Part shown: in pieces, positions 27,404-35,230 of the stretch
How positions within the stretch are numbered: the stretch's first letter is position 1
Layout: each line of letters begins with the position of its first letter
NCBI RefSeq assembly: GCF_001183965.1
Contig: NZ_LFZV01000001.1
Location: 569,287-633,286, forward strand
Length of the DNA stretch: 64,000 nucleotides
DNA from: Bacillus sp. FJAT-27916
GTDB taxonomy: Bacteria; Bacillota; Bacilli; Bacillales; Pradoshiaceae
Direction: 5' to 3'
Program-made: the position numbers and the translations under genes
Notes under the pieces: model-generated
Databases searched by the model: none
Told to the model about the DNA's origin: nothing
What the model saw: only the letters and a program-made list of their open reading frames with translations

Positions 27404-27787
27404 TTATAGATTGTATTCTGATTCAAGCCTTTCAAGGCATTCGAGACTGCGTGCTGCCCAATCAGAAGGATCTTCACGCAAATCCCTCCTTAAGACGGAA
27501 AGGGCTTCAGCTAAGGAGTCCTTATAGGGCGGAAGCTCACCTTCAAATGGCTTTACCATATTTGCCGGCACATTTGTCTGCTCCAGATGAGCGAGTGCCT
27601 TTCTTTCATGAAAGAAATCCACATCCGCCTGCTTAGGATTATGAAGGTCACCCTGCATTGGGTGCTTTAGAACAGCGAGTGTCTTGACGACGATATAGCC
27701 ATTAGGGCGTATTTGGGTAATCTCCCCGGCATATTTCCCTGTCTTATAAAAGGCTGTTACATAATCCCCGATTTGTAATTCACTCAT
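27404..27787 (-). CDS. kapB: Kinase-associated protein KapB
   Basis: 127-residue KapB-type protein with the N-terminal beta-rich domain [19 protein letters not shown] and [20 protein letters not shown]. In B. subtilis KapB is needed for KinB to feed the sporulation phosphorelay, and kinB lies directly upstream of kapB. Here no kinase gene is beside it, so KapB must act with a distant partner or have another role. I start at ATG 27787, 6 nt after GGAGGG; longer starts at 27793 and 27823 are in frame but overlap or precede that site. Confidence 0.9.
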   Translation of the reverse strand: MSELQIGDYVTAFYKTGKYAGEITQIRPNGYIVVKTLAVLKHPMQGDLHNPKQADVDFFHERKALAHLEQTNVPANMVKPFEGELPPYKDSLAEALSVLRRDLREDPSDWAARSLECLERLESEYNL

Positions 27788-27920
27788 ATCCATCCCTCCA
27801 AAATTATGTACTCTCCTCATCATACCTTTTTACCTGGTTCACATACATGAAAAAGTCTCAACGTCAGAGGTGCTTTTTCATAGAAAATCGTGTAAAGTGA
27901 GAACTTGGAGGCAGGTAAAG

Positions 27921-28658
27921 ATGAAAATACGACTAATAATGCTTGCAATGATCCTCCTTGGTGGAGCTGCTTGGTATTATTTCAGCAAAAATGTGGAAAA
28001 CCAACAGCATGCGGAAAGCATGATGGAGCTTGACCAGACTATTTTAGAGAAAGAAGGCGACGATACAATGACAGTATTACCTCAATTCACAGACGTACAA
28101 GGCAATGAAAGACTCGTGGAAATGGTAACGAATAAAGGGAATATCAAAATTAAATTATTCCCGGAACAAGCGCCAAAAGCGGTAGAAAACTTCCTGACAC
28201 ATGCGGAGAACGGCTATTATGACGGCCTCATTTTCCACCGTGTTATCAATGATTTCATGATCCAAGGCGGAGACCCGAATGGAACAGGAACTGGTGGAGA
28301 AAGTATCTGGGGACAGCCGTTCGAAGATGAGTTCACAATGGATCTCTTCAACTTCCGCGGTGCATTGTCCATGGCTAATGCTGGTCCTGGCACAAACGGA
28401 AGCCAATTCTTCATCGTTCAAAAGAATGAAGTGGAATCCAACTTGCGCGGTCAAATGGAACAAGCAGGCTATCCTGCTGAAGCAGTCGAAAAATATATGG
28501 AAGTCGGCGGAACACCTTGGCTTGACCACAGACACACTGTATTCGGTCAAGTTGTCGAAGGCATGAATGTTGTCGATGACATTGCCGGAACAAAGGTTGG
28601 CCCGAACGACAAGCCGGTATATGATGTTGTTATTGAGAAAATTAATATCTTAAACTAA
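27921..28658 (+). CDS. Membrane-anchored cyclophilin-type peptidyl-prolyl isomerase
   Basis: 245 residues. An N-terminal hydrophobic helix (about 4-20, [15 protein letters not shown]) without a lipobox Cys anchors the protein; a charged linker to residue 55 is followed by a cyclophilin domain. Catalytic residues are present: Arg107, Phe112 and Gln115 in [15 protein letters not shown], then [14 protein letters not shown], Trp200 and His205 in [14 protein letters not shown] Glu-rich insert (about 168-190) separates FFI from the Trp. It most likely assists folding on the outer side of the membrane. ATG 27921 has GGAGG 9 nt upstream; ATG 27870 is an unlikely alternative. Confidence 0.9.
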   Translation: MKIRLIMLAMILLGGAAWYYFSKNVENQQHAESMMELDQTILEKEGDDTMTVLPQFTDVQGNERLVEMVTNKGNIKIKLFPEQAPKAVENFLTHAENGYYDGLIFHRVINDFMIQGGDPNGTGTGGESIWGQPFEDEFTMDLFNFRGALSMANAGPGTNGSQFFIVQKNEVESNLRGQMEQAGYPAEAVEKYMEVGGTPWLDHRHTVFGQVVEGMNVVDDIAGTKVGPNDKPVYDVVIEKINILN

Positions 28659-28667
28659 TAATTGAGC

Positions 28668-28707
28668 TGGAGCTGAGTGGAGTAAATCCCATTCAGCTCC
28701 ATTTTTT
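28668..28707 (+). terminator. Terminator of the cyclophilin gene
   Basis: TGGAGCTGAGTGG (28668-28680) with CCATTCAGCTCCA (28689-28701), one G-U, then six T. Confidence 0.85.
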
Positions 28708-28780
28708 ATTTAGAGCAGCGGGGAGTTCGTTCCAAAATGATCTAGTAGAAAACAACTTAGAGCCCTTATGCTGAGGGGGC

Positions 28781-28794
28781 GGGTGATTTCACCC
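28781..28794. promoter_or_regulatory. Palindrome upstream of the sigma-54 activator gene
   Basis: GGGTGATTTCACCC, a perfect 6 bp inverted repeat with a TT centre, about 80 bp before the activator start. Possible operator; no T-run, so not a terminator. Confidence 0.35.
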
Positions 28795-28869
28795 AAATCC
28801 TTTCAGGCTAATATCCCCTAATAGATTTTTATGGTAAAGTTTAACATATAGACGAAGGGGTGAGATGAA

Positions 28870-30528
28870 TTGAAGGAAGGTTCATTTATGTATATAGAAA
28901 CTTTCGATAATCAGCAGATTCTCACGATGAATGAGGAAGCGAGAAGAATGTTGGGGGATAAGAAGAAGTCCTTGAAGATTCAAGATTACTTTGATCACTG
29001 GAATGTCTGTGAAGAATCAATGATTTCTGCCGCTGTCGATGGAATAGAAATGATTTTCTTGATGGCCAAGAAAACAGATGGAACCCATGCTTACGCTGGA
29101 ATTGTCTCTGGGGAACTGGATAGCCTCACCATGAAGGTGAGGGAGATGGAACGGCTTAATCGCCATCTTGATGCTGTTATTGAGAATTCGTATGACGGAA
29201 TTTATATAACAGATAAGAATGGAATTACCTTGAGGACAAATTCAGCGATTGAACGTATTACCAATATCCCGAAGGAATATTACATAAATAAGAGGACGGA
29301 AGATTTAGTGAAAAGGGGCATTTTGGAGGATTCAGTCACGAAAAAAGTGCTGGAGAAAAAGCGGACAGTTTCGGTGATGCAGCTGAACTACCTCGGCCGT
29401 GAAACCTTGCTGACAGGGAACCCCGTCTTTAATGATGAAGGTGAAATTGAAAGCGTTGTCACAAATATCCGCGATTTATCTGATTTAAATCAATTGCATA
29501 AAGCACTGCAGGAAGCCAATGAGTTAAATCAGGATTATCGTAAAGAGATTGAGCGTTTAAGGGATCATTTGGCTCAGCTAGGAGATTGGACAATTATCAA
29601 AGCAGATAGAATGATAAAGATCTATGAGATGGCTGCGAGAATTGCGAATGCAGATGCAACTGTCATTCTTTATGGGGAAACAGGAGTCGGAAAGGATGTC
29701 CTCGCTAAATATTTATACCAGCGGAGTGAACGAAGCAAATCAGGAAAATATATTAAAATCAATTGTGGTGCCCTTCCTTCAGAATTACTTGAATCCGAGC
29801 TGTTTGGCTATGCGGGCGGTGCCTTCACAGGAGCTAACAAAAGCGGGAAGCAGGGCCTGTTTGAGATGGCGGATAAAGGGGTGCTGTTCCTCGATGAGGT
29901 AGGGGAAATGTCAATGGCCCTTCAAGTAAAACTGCTCCGTGTCCTTCAAGATAAAGAAATTCAGCGGGTAGGCGGGACGGTAGCGAAGAAGGTAGATGTT
30001 CGTATAATCGCTGCGACCAATCGGGATTTACGGAAAATGGTCGACAAGGGGGAATTCCGGGAGGATTTATTCTACAGGCTGAATGTTGTTCCAATTACGA
30101 TTCCTCCGCTTCAGGAAAGAAGAGAAGAGATTCTGCCGCTTGCAGACCTGAGTCTACGGCAATGCAATGAGAAATACGGTACCTATAAGCAGCTGAATAA
30201 AGATTTAAAGGCCTTTTTGTACCAATATTCATGGCCGGGCAATATTCGTGAGCTGGCTAATCTAATTGAACGGATAACACTTCTGCATATGGATGATGTT
30301 CTTGGCCTAGAGCATCTGCCTGCTGAATATCAGCCTGCTGCACCGATTGAGCTGCATAAGGAAACAGCTGTTCATTCCTTAAAGGAAGCAGCAGAGCTCG
30401 CTGAAAGGAAGGCTTTAAGCCTAGCGGCAGAGAAATACCATTCCACCTATGAAATGGCCGAAGCCTTGCAGACAAGCCAGCCGACAATCGTCAGAAAGCT
30501 AAAGAAATATAAAATTGAATTAGGTTAG
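28870..30528 (+). CDS. Sigma-54-dependent transcriptional activator (PAS-AAA+-Fis HTH)
   Basis: 552 residues: an N-terminal unrecognised domain (1-85), a PAS domain (about 98-205), a coiled linker, an AAA+ domain (240-470) with Walker A GETGVGKD (269-276), the sigma-54 contact loop GAFTGA (317-322) and Walker B VLFLDEVGEM (338-347), and a Fis-type helix-turn-helix at the C-terminus (about 527-547). RocR and BkdR have this plan. TTG 28870 follows GAAGGGGTGAG; ATG 28888 is an alternative with its own GGAAGG. It precedes two -24/-12 promoters, so I infer that it activates the catabolic and transport genes downstream, with the PAS domain sensing the substrate or its CoA ester. Confidence 0.93.
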   Translation: MKEGSFMYIETFDNQQILTMNEEARRMLGDKKKSLKIQDYFDHWNVCEESMISAAVDGIEMIFLMAKKTDGTHAYAGIVSGELDSLTMKVREMERLNRHLDAVIENSYDGIYITDKNGITLRTNSAIERITNIPKEYYINKRTEDLVKRGILEDSVTKKVLEKKRTVSVMQLNYLGRETLLTGNPVFNDEGEIESVVTNIRDLSDLNQLHKALQEANELNQDYRKEIERLRDHLAQLGDWTIIKADRMIKIYEMAARIANADATVILYGETGVGKDVLAKYLYQRSERSKSGKYIKINCGALPSELLESELFGYAGGAFTGANKSGKQGLFEMADKGVLFLDEVGEMSMALQVKLLRVLQDKEIQRVGGTVAKKVDVRIIAATNRDLRKMVDKGEFREDLFYRLNVVPITIPPLQERREEILPLADLSLRQCNEKYGTYKQLNKDLKAFLYQYSWPGNIRELANLIERITLLHMDDVLGLEHLPAEYQPAAPIELHKETAVHSLKEAAELAERKALSLAAEKYHSTYEMAEALQTSQPTIVRKLKKYKIELG

Positions 30529-30560
30529 CATTATCACATCGTACCTGGATAGATGTAGAG

Positions 30561-30605
30561 AATTCGGCAGTGGAATCTAGCAGATTACCACTGCCGAATT
30601 TTTTT
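30561..30605 (+). terminator. Terminator of the activator gene
   Basis: Perfect 13 bp stem (30561-30573 with 30588-30600), 14 nt loop, seven T. It lies 13 bp before the sigma-54 promoter and isolates the regulator from the operon. Confidence 0.88.
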
Positions 30606-30617
30606 GGTGCTGGCATA

Positions 30618-30635
30618 TTGGCATAAATCTTGCAT
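30618..30635 (+). promoter_or_regulatory. Sigma-54 (-24/-12) promoter 1
   Basis: TTGGCAT, 5 bp, TTGCAT: the GG and GC dinucleotides have the required spacing and fit the consensus TGGCAC-N5-TTGC. Transcription should start near 30647, 42 bp before the acyl-CoA ligase. Confidence 0.85.
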
Positions 30636-30688
30636 CACAAAAGGTGAGTCCTTTCTACATAAGGAGATAAACGTTTCGGAGGTGCAAG

Positions 30689-32308
30689 ATGGAAAACATA
30701 ACTGGGCGGGCCTGGCAGCAATGGTACGTAAAGGACGCATTTCAGGATATTCCGAATCTGGGTTTATATGATTTGCTGGAGCGGTCGGCAAAACAATATT
30801 CTGAGCAACCGTGCATCATTTTTGAAGGGGAAGTATGGAGCTATGAATCTGTAAAGCGGCAGACAGATCAACTTGCGGGTGGTTTGAAGACGCTTGGATT
30901 AAAGAAAGGTGACCGTATTGGGCTTATGCTTGAGAATGATCCCATTTATGTAATCAGCTATTATGCTGCACACCGTTTAGGACTAATTGTCGTCCAGATT
31001 AATCCTCGCTACACAACGAGAGAGTTGCTGCAGATTGCCTCAGACAGTGGCTGTCGGGCAATCATTTATGACGGAACAGCTGAACGAGCAGTGAAAGAAG
31101 CACAACTAATCTATCCATTTGAGCAGACCATTTATGCAGGTCCAAAACAAAATCGAGAAAAAACAGTTCAAGAGCTGATGAATAACGACCTGCTGGAGAA
31201 AGTTGAGAAGATCAATCCGCTGGAGGATATTGCTGTTATTCAATATACTGGCGGGACGACAGGCAAGATGAAGGGAGCGATGCTCACACACTGCAATGTA
31301 GTGGCTAATGTGGTCCAAAGCCGTGCGATGTATGGGGAAATCATGACAGAAGGACGGGAAATCGTCTTGACGGCAACTCCTTTGTATCATGTGTATGCGA
31401 TGACAAGCGGCATGAATTTAAGCATTTATCTCGGAGCAGCAATCTTGCTGTATAAACGCTTTGACACCAAAGCTATCCTAGAGGGCATTGAACGACACAA
31501 GCCAACTTTCTTTCCGGGAGTGCCAAAGATGTATATGGCCCTCACGCAATATTCGGAGATTGACCGCTATGATCTGACTTCCTTGAAAATGTGCACATCC
31601 GGTTCAGCACCAATTCCAATCGAGATTCTTAACCAGTTTGAGCGTTTGACGGGTGCTTCTATTGGAGAGGGGTTCGGATTATCGGAAGCTTCCCCTACCA
31701 CACATCGGAATCCGCCGAACGGCATCCGGAAGGTCGGCAGTGTCGGTATTCCACTTCCAGGTACCGACTGCTTGATTATTGATGAGAATAACCAGCCGCT
31801 GTCAGAGAACCAAGTGGGCGAATTGCTTATCCGCGGACCGCAGGTTATGAAGGGATATTGGAATAATGAGCAAGAAACCGCACGCGCATTAAAAGGCGGG
31901 TGGCTTTATACAGGGGACTTAGCTATGCAGGACCGCGATGGCTACTTCTATATTGTCGGCCGGAAGAAAGAGATGGTGATTGTGGGGGGGTTCAATATTT
32001 ACCCCCAGGAGGTGGAGGATGTACTTTATGGACATCCAGATATTAAGGAAGCTGCAGTCGCGGGTATTCCTACGGCTGAGGCAGAGGAAATTGTGAAAGC
32101 CTTCATTGTTCCGAAGGAGGGGACGACCATTGATTTAGAGGAAGTGAAAGGCTATTGCTATGCAAGGCTGACACCGTATAAAGTGCCAACCTTATTTGAG
32201 ATTCGAAGCGAGCTTCCGCGCAATACTGTCGGCAAGCTGTTGAAGAGGACCTTAATCAAGGAAGAATTGGATAAACAAGTTGAAAAGAGCAGGAGGAATG
32301 ATGGATGA
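30689..32308 (+). CDS. Acyl-CoA ligase (AMP-forming, FadD-like)
   Basis: 539 residues of the acyl-adenylate-forming superfamily. P-loop YTGGTTGKMKG (186-196), GEGFGLSEASPTTH (about 327-340), YTGDLA (407-412), the hinge region GRKKEMVIVGGFNIYP, and the C-terminal catalytic Lys516 in LPRNTVGKLLKR are all intact. It activates a carboxylic acid as its CoA ester, probably medium- or long-chain by similarity to FadD/LcfA, but aromatic or branched acids cannot be excluded. First gene behind sigma-54 promoter 1 (ATG 30689 after CGGAGG); overlaps the next gene by 4 nt. Confidence 0.93.
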   Translation: MENITGRAWQQWYVKDAFQDIPNLGLYDLLERSAKQYSEQPCIIFEGEVWSYESVKRQTDQLAGGLKTLGLKKGDRIGLMLENDPIYVISYYAAHRLGLIVVQINPRYTTRELLQIASDSGCRAIIYDGTAERAVKEAQLIYPFEQTIYAGPKQNREKTVQELMNNDLLEKVEKINPLEDIAVIQYTGGTTGKMKGAMLTHCNVVANVVQSRAMYGEIMTEGREIVLTATPLYHVYAMTSGMNLSIYLGAAILLYKRFDTKAILEGIERHKPTFFPGVPKMYMALTQYSEIDRYDLTSLKMCTSGSAPIPIEILNQFERLTGASIGEGFGLSEASPTTHRNPPNGIRKVGSVGIPLPGTDCLIIDENNQPLSENQVGELLIRGPQVMKGYWNNEQETARALKGGWLYTGDLAMQDRDGYFYIVGRKKEMVIVGGFNIYPQEVEDVLYGHPDIKEAAVAGIPTAEAEEIVKAFIVPKEGTTIDLEEVKGYCYARLTPYKVPTLFEIRSELPRNTVGKLLKRTLIKEELDKQVEKSRRNDG

Positions 32309-33075
32309 AGTCTTCCCTATTTGATTTAAGCGGATGTACGGCATTAATAACAGGAGGGGGAACAGGACTAGGGCGCATCATGGCAGAGACGTTGGCTGAG
32401 TATGGGGCAGAGGTGGCAGTTTGCTCACGAAATATCGCGCATGGACTTGAAACGGCCGAATTAATCACTGCCCGATATGGCAGAAAGGCAAAGGCTTATT
32501 CATGCAATGTGGCTGTAGAAGAAGAGGTCATTGAGGTGGTCCAGCGTGTTACGGAGGATTTCGGTCCCATTCATATCTTGATTAACAACAGCGGCACGAC
32601 ATGGGGAGAAAAAGTGGAGGAAATGCCTTATGAAGCCTGGAAAAAGGTCATGGATGTCAATCTTGGCGGGACGTTCCTCATGTCTAAATATGTTGGGAGA
32701 CAGATGATTCAGAATCGACAGGGTAAAATCATTAATATTGGATCGGTTGCCGGCATTAAAGCAGAAGCGCCTGATGTGCTGAATGCCATTGGATACAGCG
32801 CAAGCAAGGCAGGTATCCACCATTTCACGAAGGATCTGGCAAGGAAGTGGGGCGAATACGGTATCAACGTTAACGCTATTGCCCCAGGATTCTTTGAGTC
32901 AAAAATGACAAGACATGTCCTGAGTGAAAACCAAGAGAAAATCATTCATAAGAATCCGATGAAACGGCTTGGGGACCCGGATTCCTTGAAGGGAGCGGTC
33001 ATGCTTCTGGCGAGCCGGGCTAGTGATCATATTACTGGGCAAATCATTGCGGTTGATGGAGGAAGCTCCTTATAA
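32305..33075 (+). CDS. Short-chain dehydrogenase/reductase 1
   Basis: 256-residue classical SDR: nucleotide-binding TGGGTGLG (about 17-24), NNSG (instead of NNAG), catalytic Ser in INIGSVAG and YSASK (Tyr/Lys) near residue 162. The aspartate/arginine pattern after the second strand (CSRN) suggests NADP(H) preference, not certain. It resembles gluconate 5-dehydrogenase or 3-oxoacyl reductase-like SDRs. Translationally coupled to the acyl-CoA ligase through ATGA, so it acts in the same pathway, perhaps on a hydroxyl or keto group of the substrate. Last gene before promoter 2. Confidence 0.9.
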   Translation: MKSSLFDLSGCTALITGGGTGLGRIMAETLAEYGAEVAVCSRNIAHGLETAELITARYGRKAKAYSCNVAVEEEVIEVVQRVTEDFGPIHILINNSGTTWGEKVEEMPYEAWKKVMDVNLGGTFLMSKYVGRQMIQNRQGKIINIGSVAGIKAEAPDVLNAIGYSASKAGIHHFTKDLARKWGEYGINVNAIAPGFFESKMTRHVLSENQEKIIHKNPMKRLGDPDSLKGAVMLLASRASDHITGQIIAVDGGSSL

Positions 33076-33078
33076 GGG

Positions 33079-33120
33079 GATGATTCATTCTTGAATGAGT
33101 CGTCAAAGATGAATCGATTC
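33079..33120. promoter_or_regulatory. Inverted repeats upstream of sigma-54 promoter 2, candidate activator site
   Basis: GATGATTCATTC (33079-33090) and GAATGAGTCGTC (33093-33104) form a 12 bp inverted repeat with two G-T positions, followed by the palindrome GAATCGATTC (33111-33120). There is no T-run. It lies 36-77 bp upstream of the -24 box, where activator sites are expected. A readthrough hairpin for the preceding gene is the alternative. Confidence 0.45.
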
Positions 33121-33155
33121 AATTGTGATTTTTGCGTATTTATCCGTCTTTTAGG

Positions 33156-33173
33156 TTGGCATGATACTTGCAT
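33156..33173 (+). promoter_or_regulatory. Sigma-54 (-24/-12) promoter 2
   Basis: TTGGCAT, 5 bp (GATAC), TTGCAT; the two boxes are identical to those of promoter 1. Expected start near 33185, upstream of the acyl-CoA dehydrogenase. Confidence 0.87.
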
Positions 33174-33198
33174 TAAATAAGTTTGAACAAAAAACAAT

Positions 33199-33212
33199 TG
33201 TAAGCGATTTCA
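33199..33212. promoter_or_regulatory. CcpA cre site downstream of sigma-54 promoter 2
   Basis: TGTAAGCGATTTCA fits the cre consensus TGWAANCGNTNWCA at every position. It lies about 15-28 bp after the expected transcription start, suited to catabolite repression by roadblock or by blocking initiation. Confidence 0.78.
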
Positions 33213-33241
33213 AAAAAATAGAAGGAATGGGTGGGAGAAAG

Positions 33242-34417
33242 ATGTATTTACGGTTAACAGATGAACAAAAAATGGTGCGCAATACAATCAGGAAGTTTGT
33301 GGAGAATGAATTGATTCCCCTAGAGAATGAAGTGCTCAAAAATGAACGGGAGGGCAGGCCAAGCCTCTCAGATGAAAAGCTTGAGGAACTCCAACTGAAA
33401 GCGAAGGAGTTCGGTTTCTGGGGAATTAACACTCCGGAGGAATACGGAGGGGCAGATTTAGGTCAGATGATGATGGCAATAGTCCTGATGGAAGTATCCA
33501 AAACATTCGTCCCCTTTAAATTTGGCGGTTCAGCCGATAATATCCTCTACTACGGCAATGAGGAGCAGAAAGAGAAATATTTAATTCCAACCATCAATGG
33601 AGAGAAGAAATCCTGCTTCGCGATGACAGAACCGGATGCCGGGTCGGATACACGCAATATTAAAACAACCGCCGTAAAGGATGGAAATGACTGGGTCATT
33701 AATGGAGAGAAAACTTTCATCACCGGTGGAAATGAAGCCGACTTTGTCATGGTCATAGCCATAACGGATAAAGAAGCCCATACCAGAACGGGCAGAGAGG
33801 GTGTCACCTGCTTTATCGTGGACCGCGATATGGGCTGGAAATCAGAATATATCCACACGATGGGTGAGTGGGGACCGGCCGGTTTGGTCTTCGATAATGT
33901 GCGTGTTCCAGAGGAAAATATATTAGGCGAGCTTCATGGAGGTTATAAGCTGGGGCTTGAGTGGATTGGCTTTGCGCGCTGGGTCGTCGGGGCAAGAGCG
34001 GTCGGAACAGCAGAGCGTCTCCTTCAAATGGCGATTGATTATTCTAAGGAGCGTTTTACATTCGGGAAACCGATCGCTGACCGTCAGGCGATTCAATGGC
34101 AAATCGCTGATTCAGCGGTTGAAATTGAGGCGGCACGCTGGCTGACACTCAATGCAGCCTTTACCCTCGATCAAGGAGAGGATAACCGTCACCTGGCTGC
34201 CATGGCCAAACTCTACGGGGCCAATATGGGGAACAAAGTCGTGGACCGTGTCCTCCAGATTCATGGCGGAATGGGCTATACACGTGAGCTGCCGATTGAA
34301 CGCTGGTACCGTGAGGCGAGATTATGGAGGATTTATGATGGGACAGATGAGATTCAGCGCATGATTATTTCTCGTAATCTATTAAAAGGCCATGTCAAAG
34401 TTGGGGATTTCATTTAA
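33242..34417 (+). CDS. Acyl-CoA dehydrogenase
   Basis: 391-residue flavoenzyme that introduces the alpha-beta double bond into acyl-CoA. The FAD/acyl-binding signature FAMTEPDAGSDTR is at about 126-138, the second signature QIHGGMGYTRELPIERWYRE near 340-360, and the catalytic base Glu370 in YDGTDEIQR. The usual start choice is ATG 33242 behind GGGTGGGAG; an in-frame ATG 33161 lies within promoter 2. Substrate length cannot be deduced. First gene of the second sigma-54 unit, and its electrons must go to an ETF encoded elsewhere. Confidence 0.93.
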   Translation: MYLRLTDEQKMVRNTIRKFVENELIPLENEVLKNEREGRPSLSDEKLEELQLKAKEFGFWGINTPEEYGGADLGQMMMAIVLMEVSKTFVPFKFGGSADNILYYGNEEQKEKYLIPTINGEKKSCFAMTEPDAGSDTRNIKTTAVKDGNDWVINGEKTFITGGNEADFVMVIAITDKEAHTRTGREGVTCFIVDRDMGWKSEYIHTMGEWGPAGLVFDNVRVPEENILGELHGGYKLGLEWIGFARWVVGARAVGTAERLLQMAIDYSKERFTFGKPIADRQAIQWQIADSAVEIEAARWLTLNAAFTLDQGEDNRHLAAMAKLYGANMGNKVVDRVLQIHGGMGYTRELPIERWYREARLWRIYDGTDEIQRMIISRNLLKGHVKVGDFI

Positions 34418-34430
34418 GGAGGAATAGGTG

Positions 34431-35195
34431 ATGGCAAAACATTTTCAAAACAGAACAGCCTTCATTACAGGCGGATCACGCGGAATTGGCCGAAAGATAG
34501 CTGAGAGGTTTGGAGAAGAAGGGGCTAATATCGCGATTATCGATTTAAATGAGGAAGCCATTGAGGAGACAAAGCAAGCCTTTGAGGAGGCTGGATGCTC
34601 TGTCTATGCAAAGGTGGCAAGCGTGACTGACCGTGAGCAGGTTGAGGGCGCGATGGCGGAGGTGGTTGAACAATTCGGGAGCATTGATATTCTGGTCAAT
34701 AATGCCGGAGTAATCCGTGATAATCTGCTCTTTAAGATGACGGACGAGGATTGGCAAATGGTCATGGATGTCCATTTGAAGGGAACATTCTTCGTGACAA
34801 GAGCAGCTCAGAAATATATGGTGCAAAACCAATATGGCCGTATTATCAACATTTCATCCACATCTGCCTTAGGGAATCGAGGACAGGTGAATTACTCAGC
34901 CGCCAAGGCAGGGCTGCAAGGATTTACGAAAACCCTTGCCATTGAGCTTGGGAAATATGGCATTACGGCAAATTCTGTTGCCCCAGGCTTTATTGAGACA
35001 GATATGACGAAGGCGACAGCTGAACGGATTGGCATTTCCTTTGATGAACTGATTGTAGCGAGCGTCAGCAAAATCCCTGTTGGCCGTTCGGGAAAGCCAG
35101 AGGATATTGCCAATGCCGTTGCTTTCTTTGCGGATGAGAAATCCTCCTTTGTGAGCGGACAGGTGCTGTATGTGGCTGGGGGACCTAGGAATTAA
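34431..35195 (+). CDS. Short-chain dehydrogenase/reductase 2 (FabG/3-hydroxyacyl-CoA dehydrogenase-like)
   Basis: 254 residues: TGGSRGIG (15-22), NNAG, Ser in INISSTSALG, and YSAAK near residue 157. The sequence is close to 3-oxoacyl-ACP reductase FabG, but its position between an acyl-CoA dehydrogenase and a thiolase argues for 3-hydroxyacyl-CoA dehydrogenase activity. An Asp after the second strand (AIIDLNEE) favours NAD+ over NADP+, consistent with an oxidative role. ATG 34431 is 7-8 nt after AAGGAGGA; GTG 34428 is in frame but closer. Confidence 0.9.
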   Translation: MAKHFQNRTAFITGGSRGIGRKIAERFGEEGANIAIIDLNEEAIEETKQAFEEAGCSVYAKVASVTDREQVEGAMAEVVEQFGSIDILVNNAGVIRDNLLFKMTDEDWQMVMDVHLKGTFFVTRAAQKYMVQNQYGRIINISSTSALGNRGQVNYSAAKAGLQGFTKTLAIELGKYGITANSVAPGFIETDMTKATAERIGISFDELIVASVSKIPVGRSGKPEDIANAVAFFADEKSSFVSGQVLYVAGGPRN

Positions 35196-35230
35196 TGAAT
35201 ATCCCTCTTATGGGAAAGGAGCATGAAGCT

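Noticed and set aside
30666-30679. cre site before the acyl-CoA ligase gene (TAAACGTTT core)
   Set aside because: Both outer parts of the consensus are missing; only the core fits.
33076-33110. Terminator of the first sigma-54 unit
   Set aside because: The inverted repeat has no following T-run, so termination is not supported; an activator-binding site is preferred.
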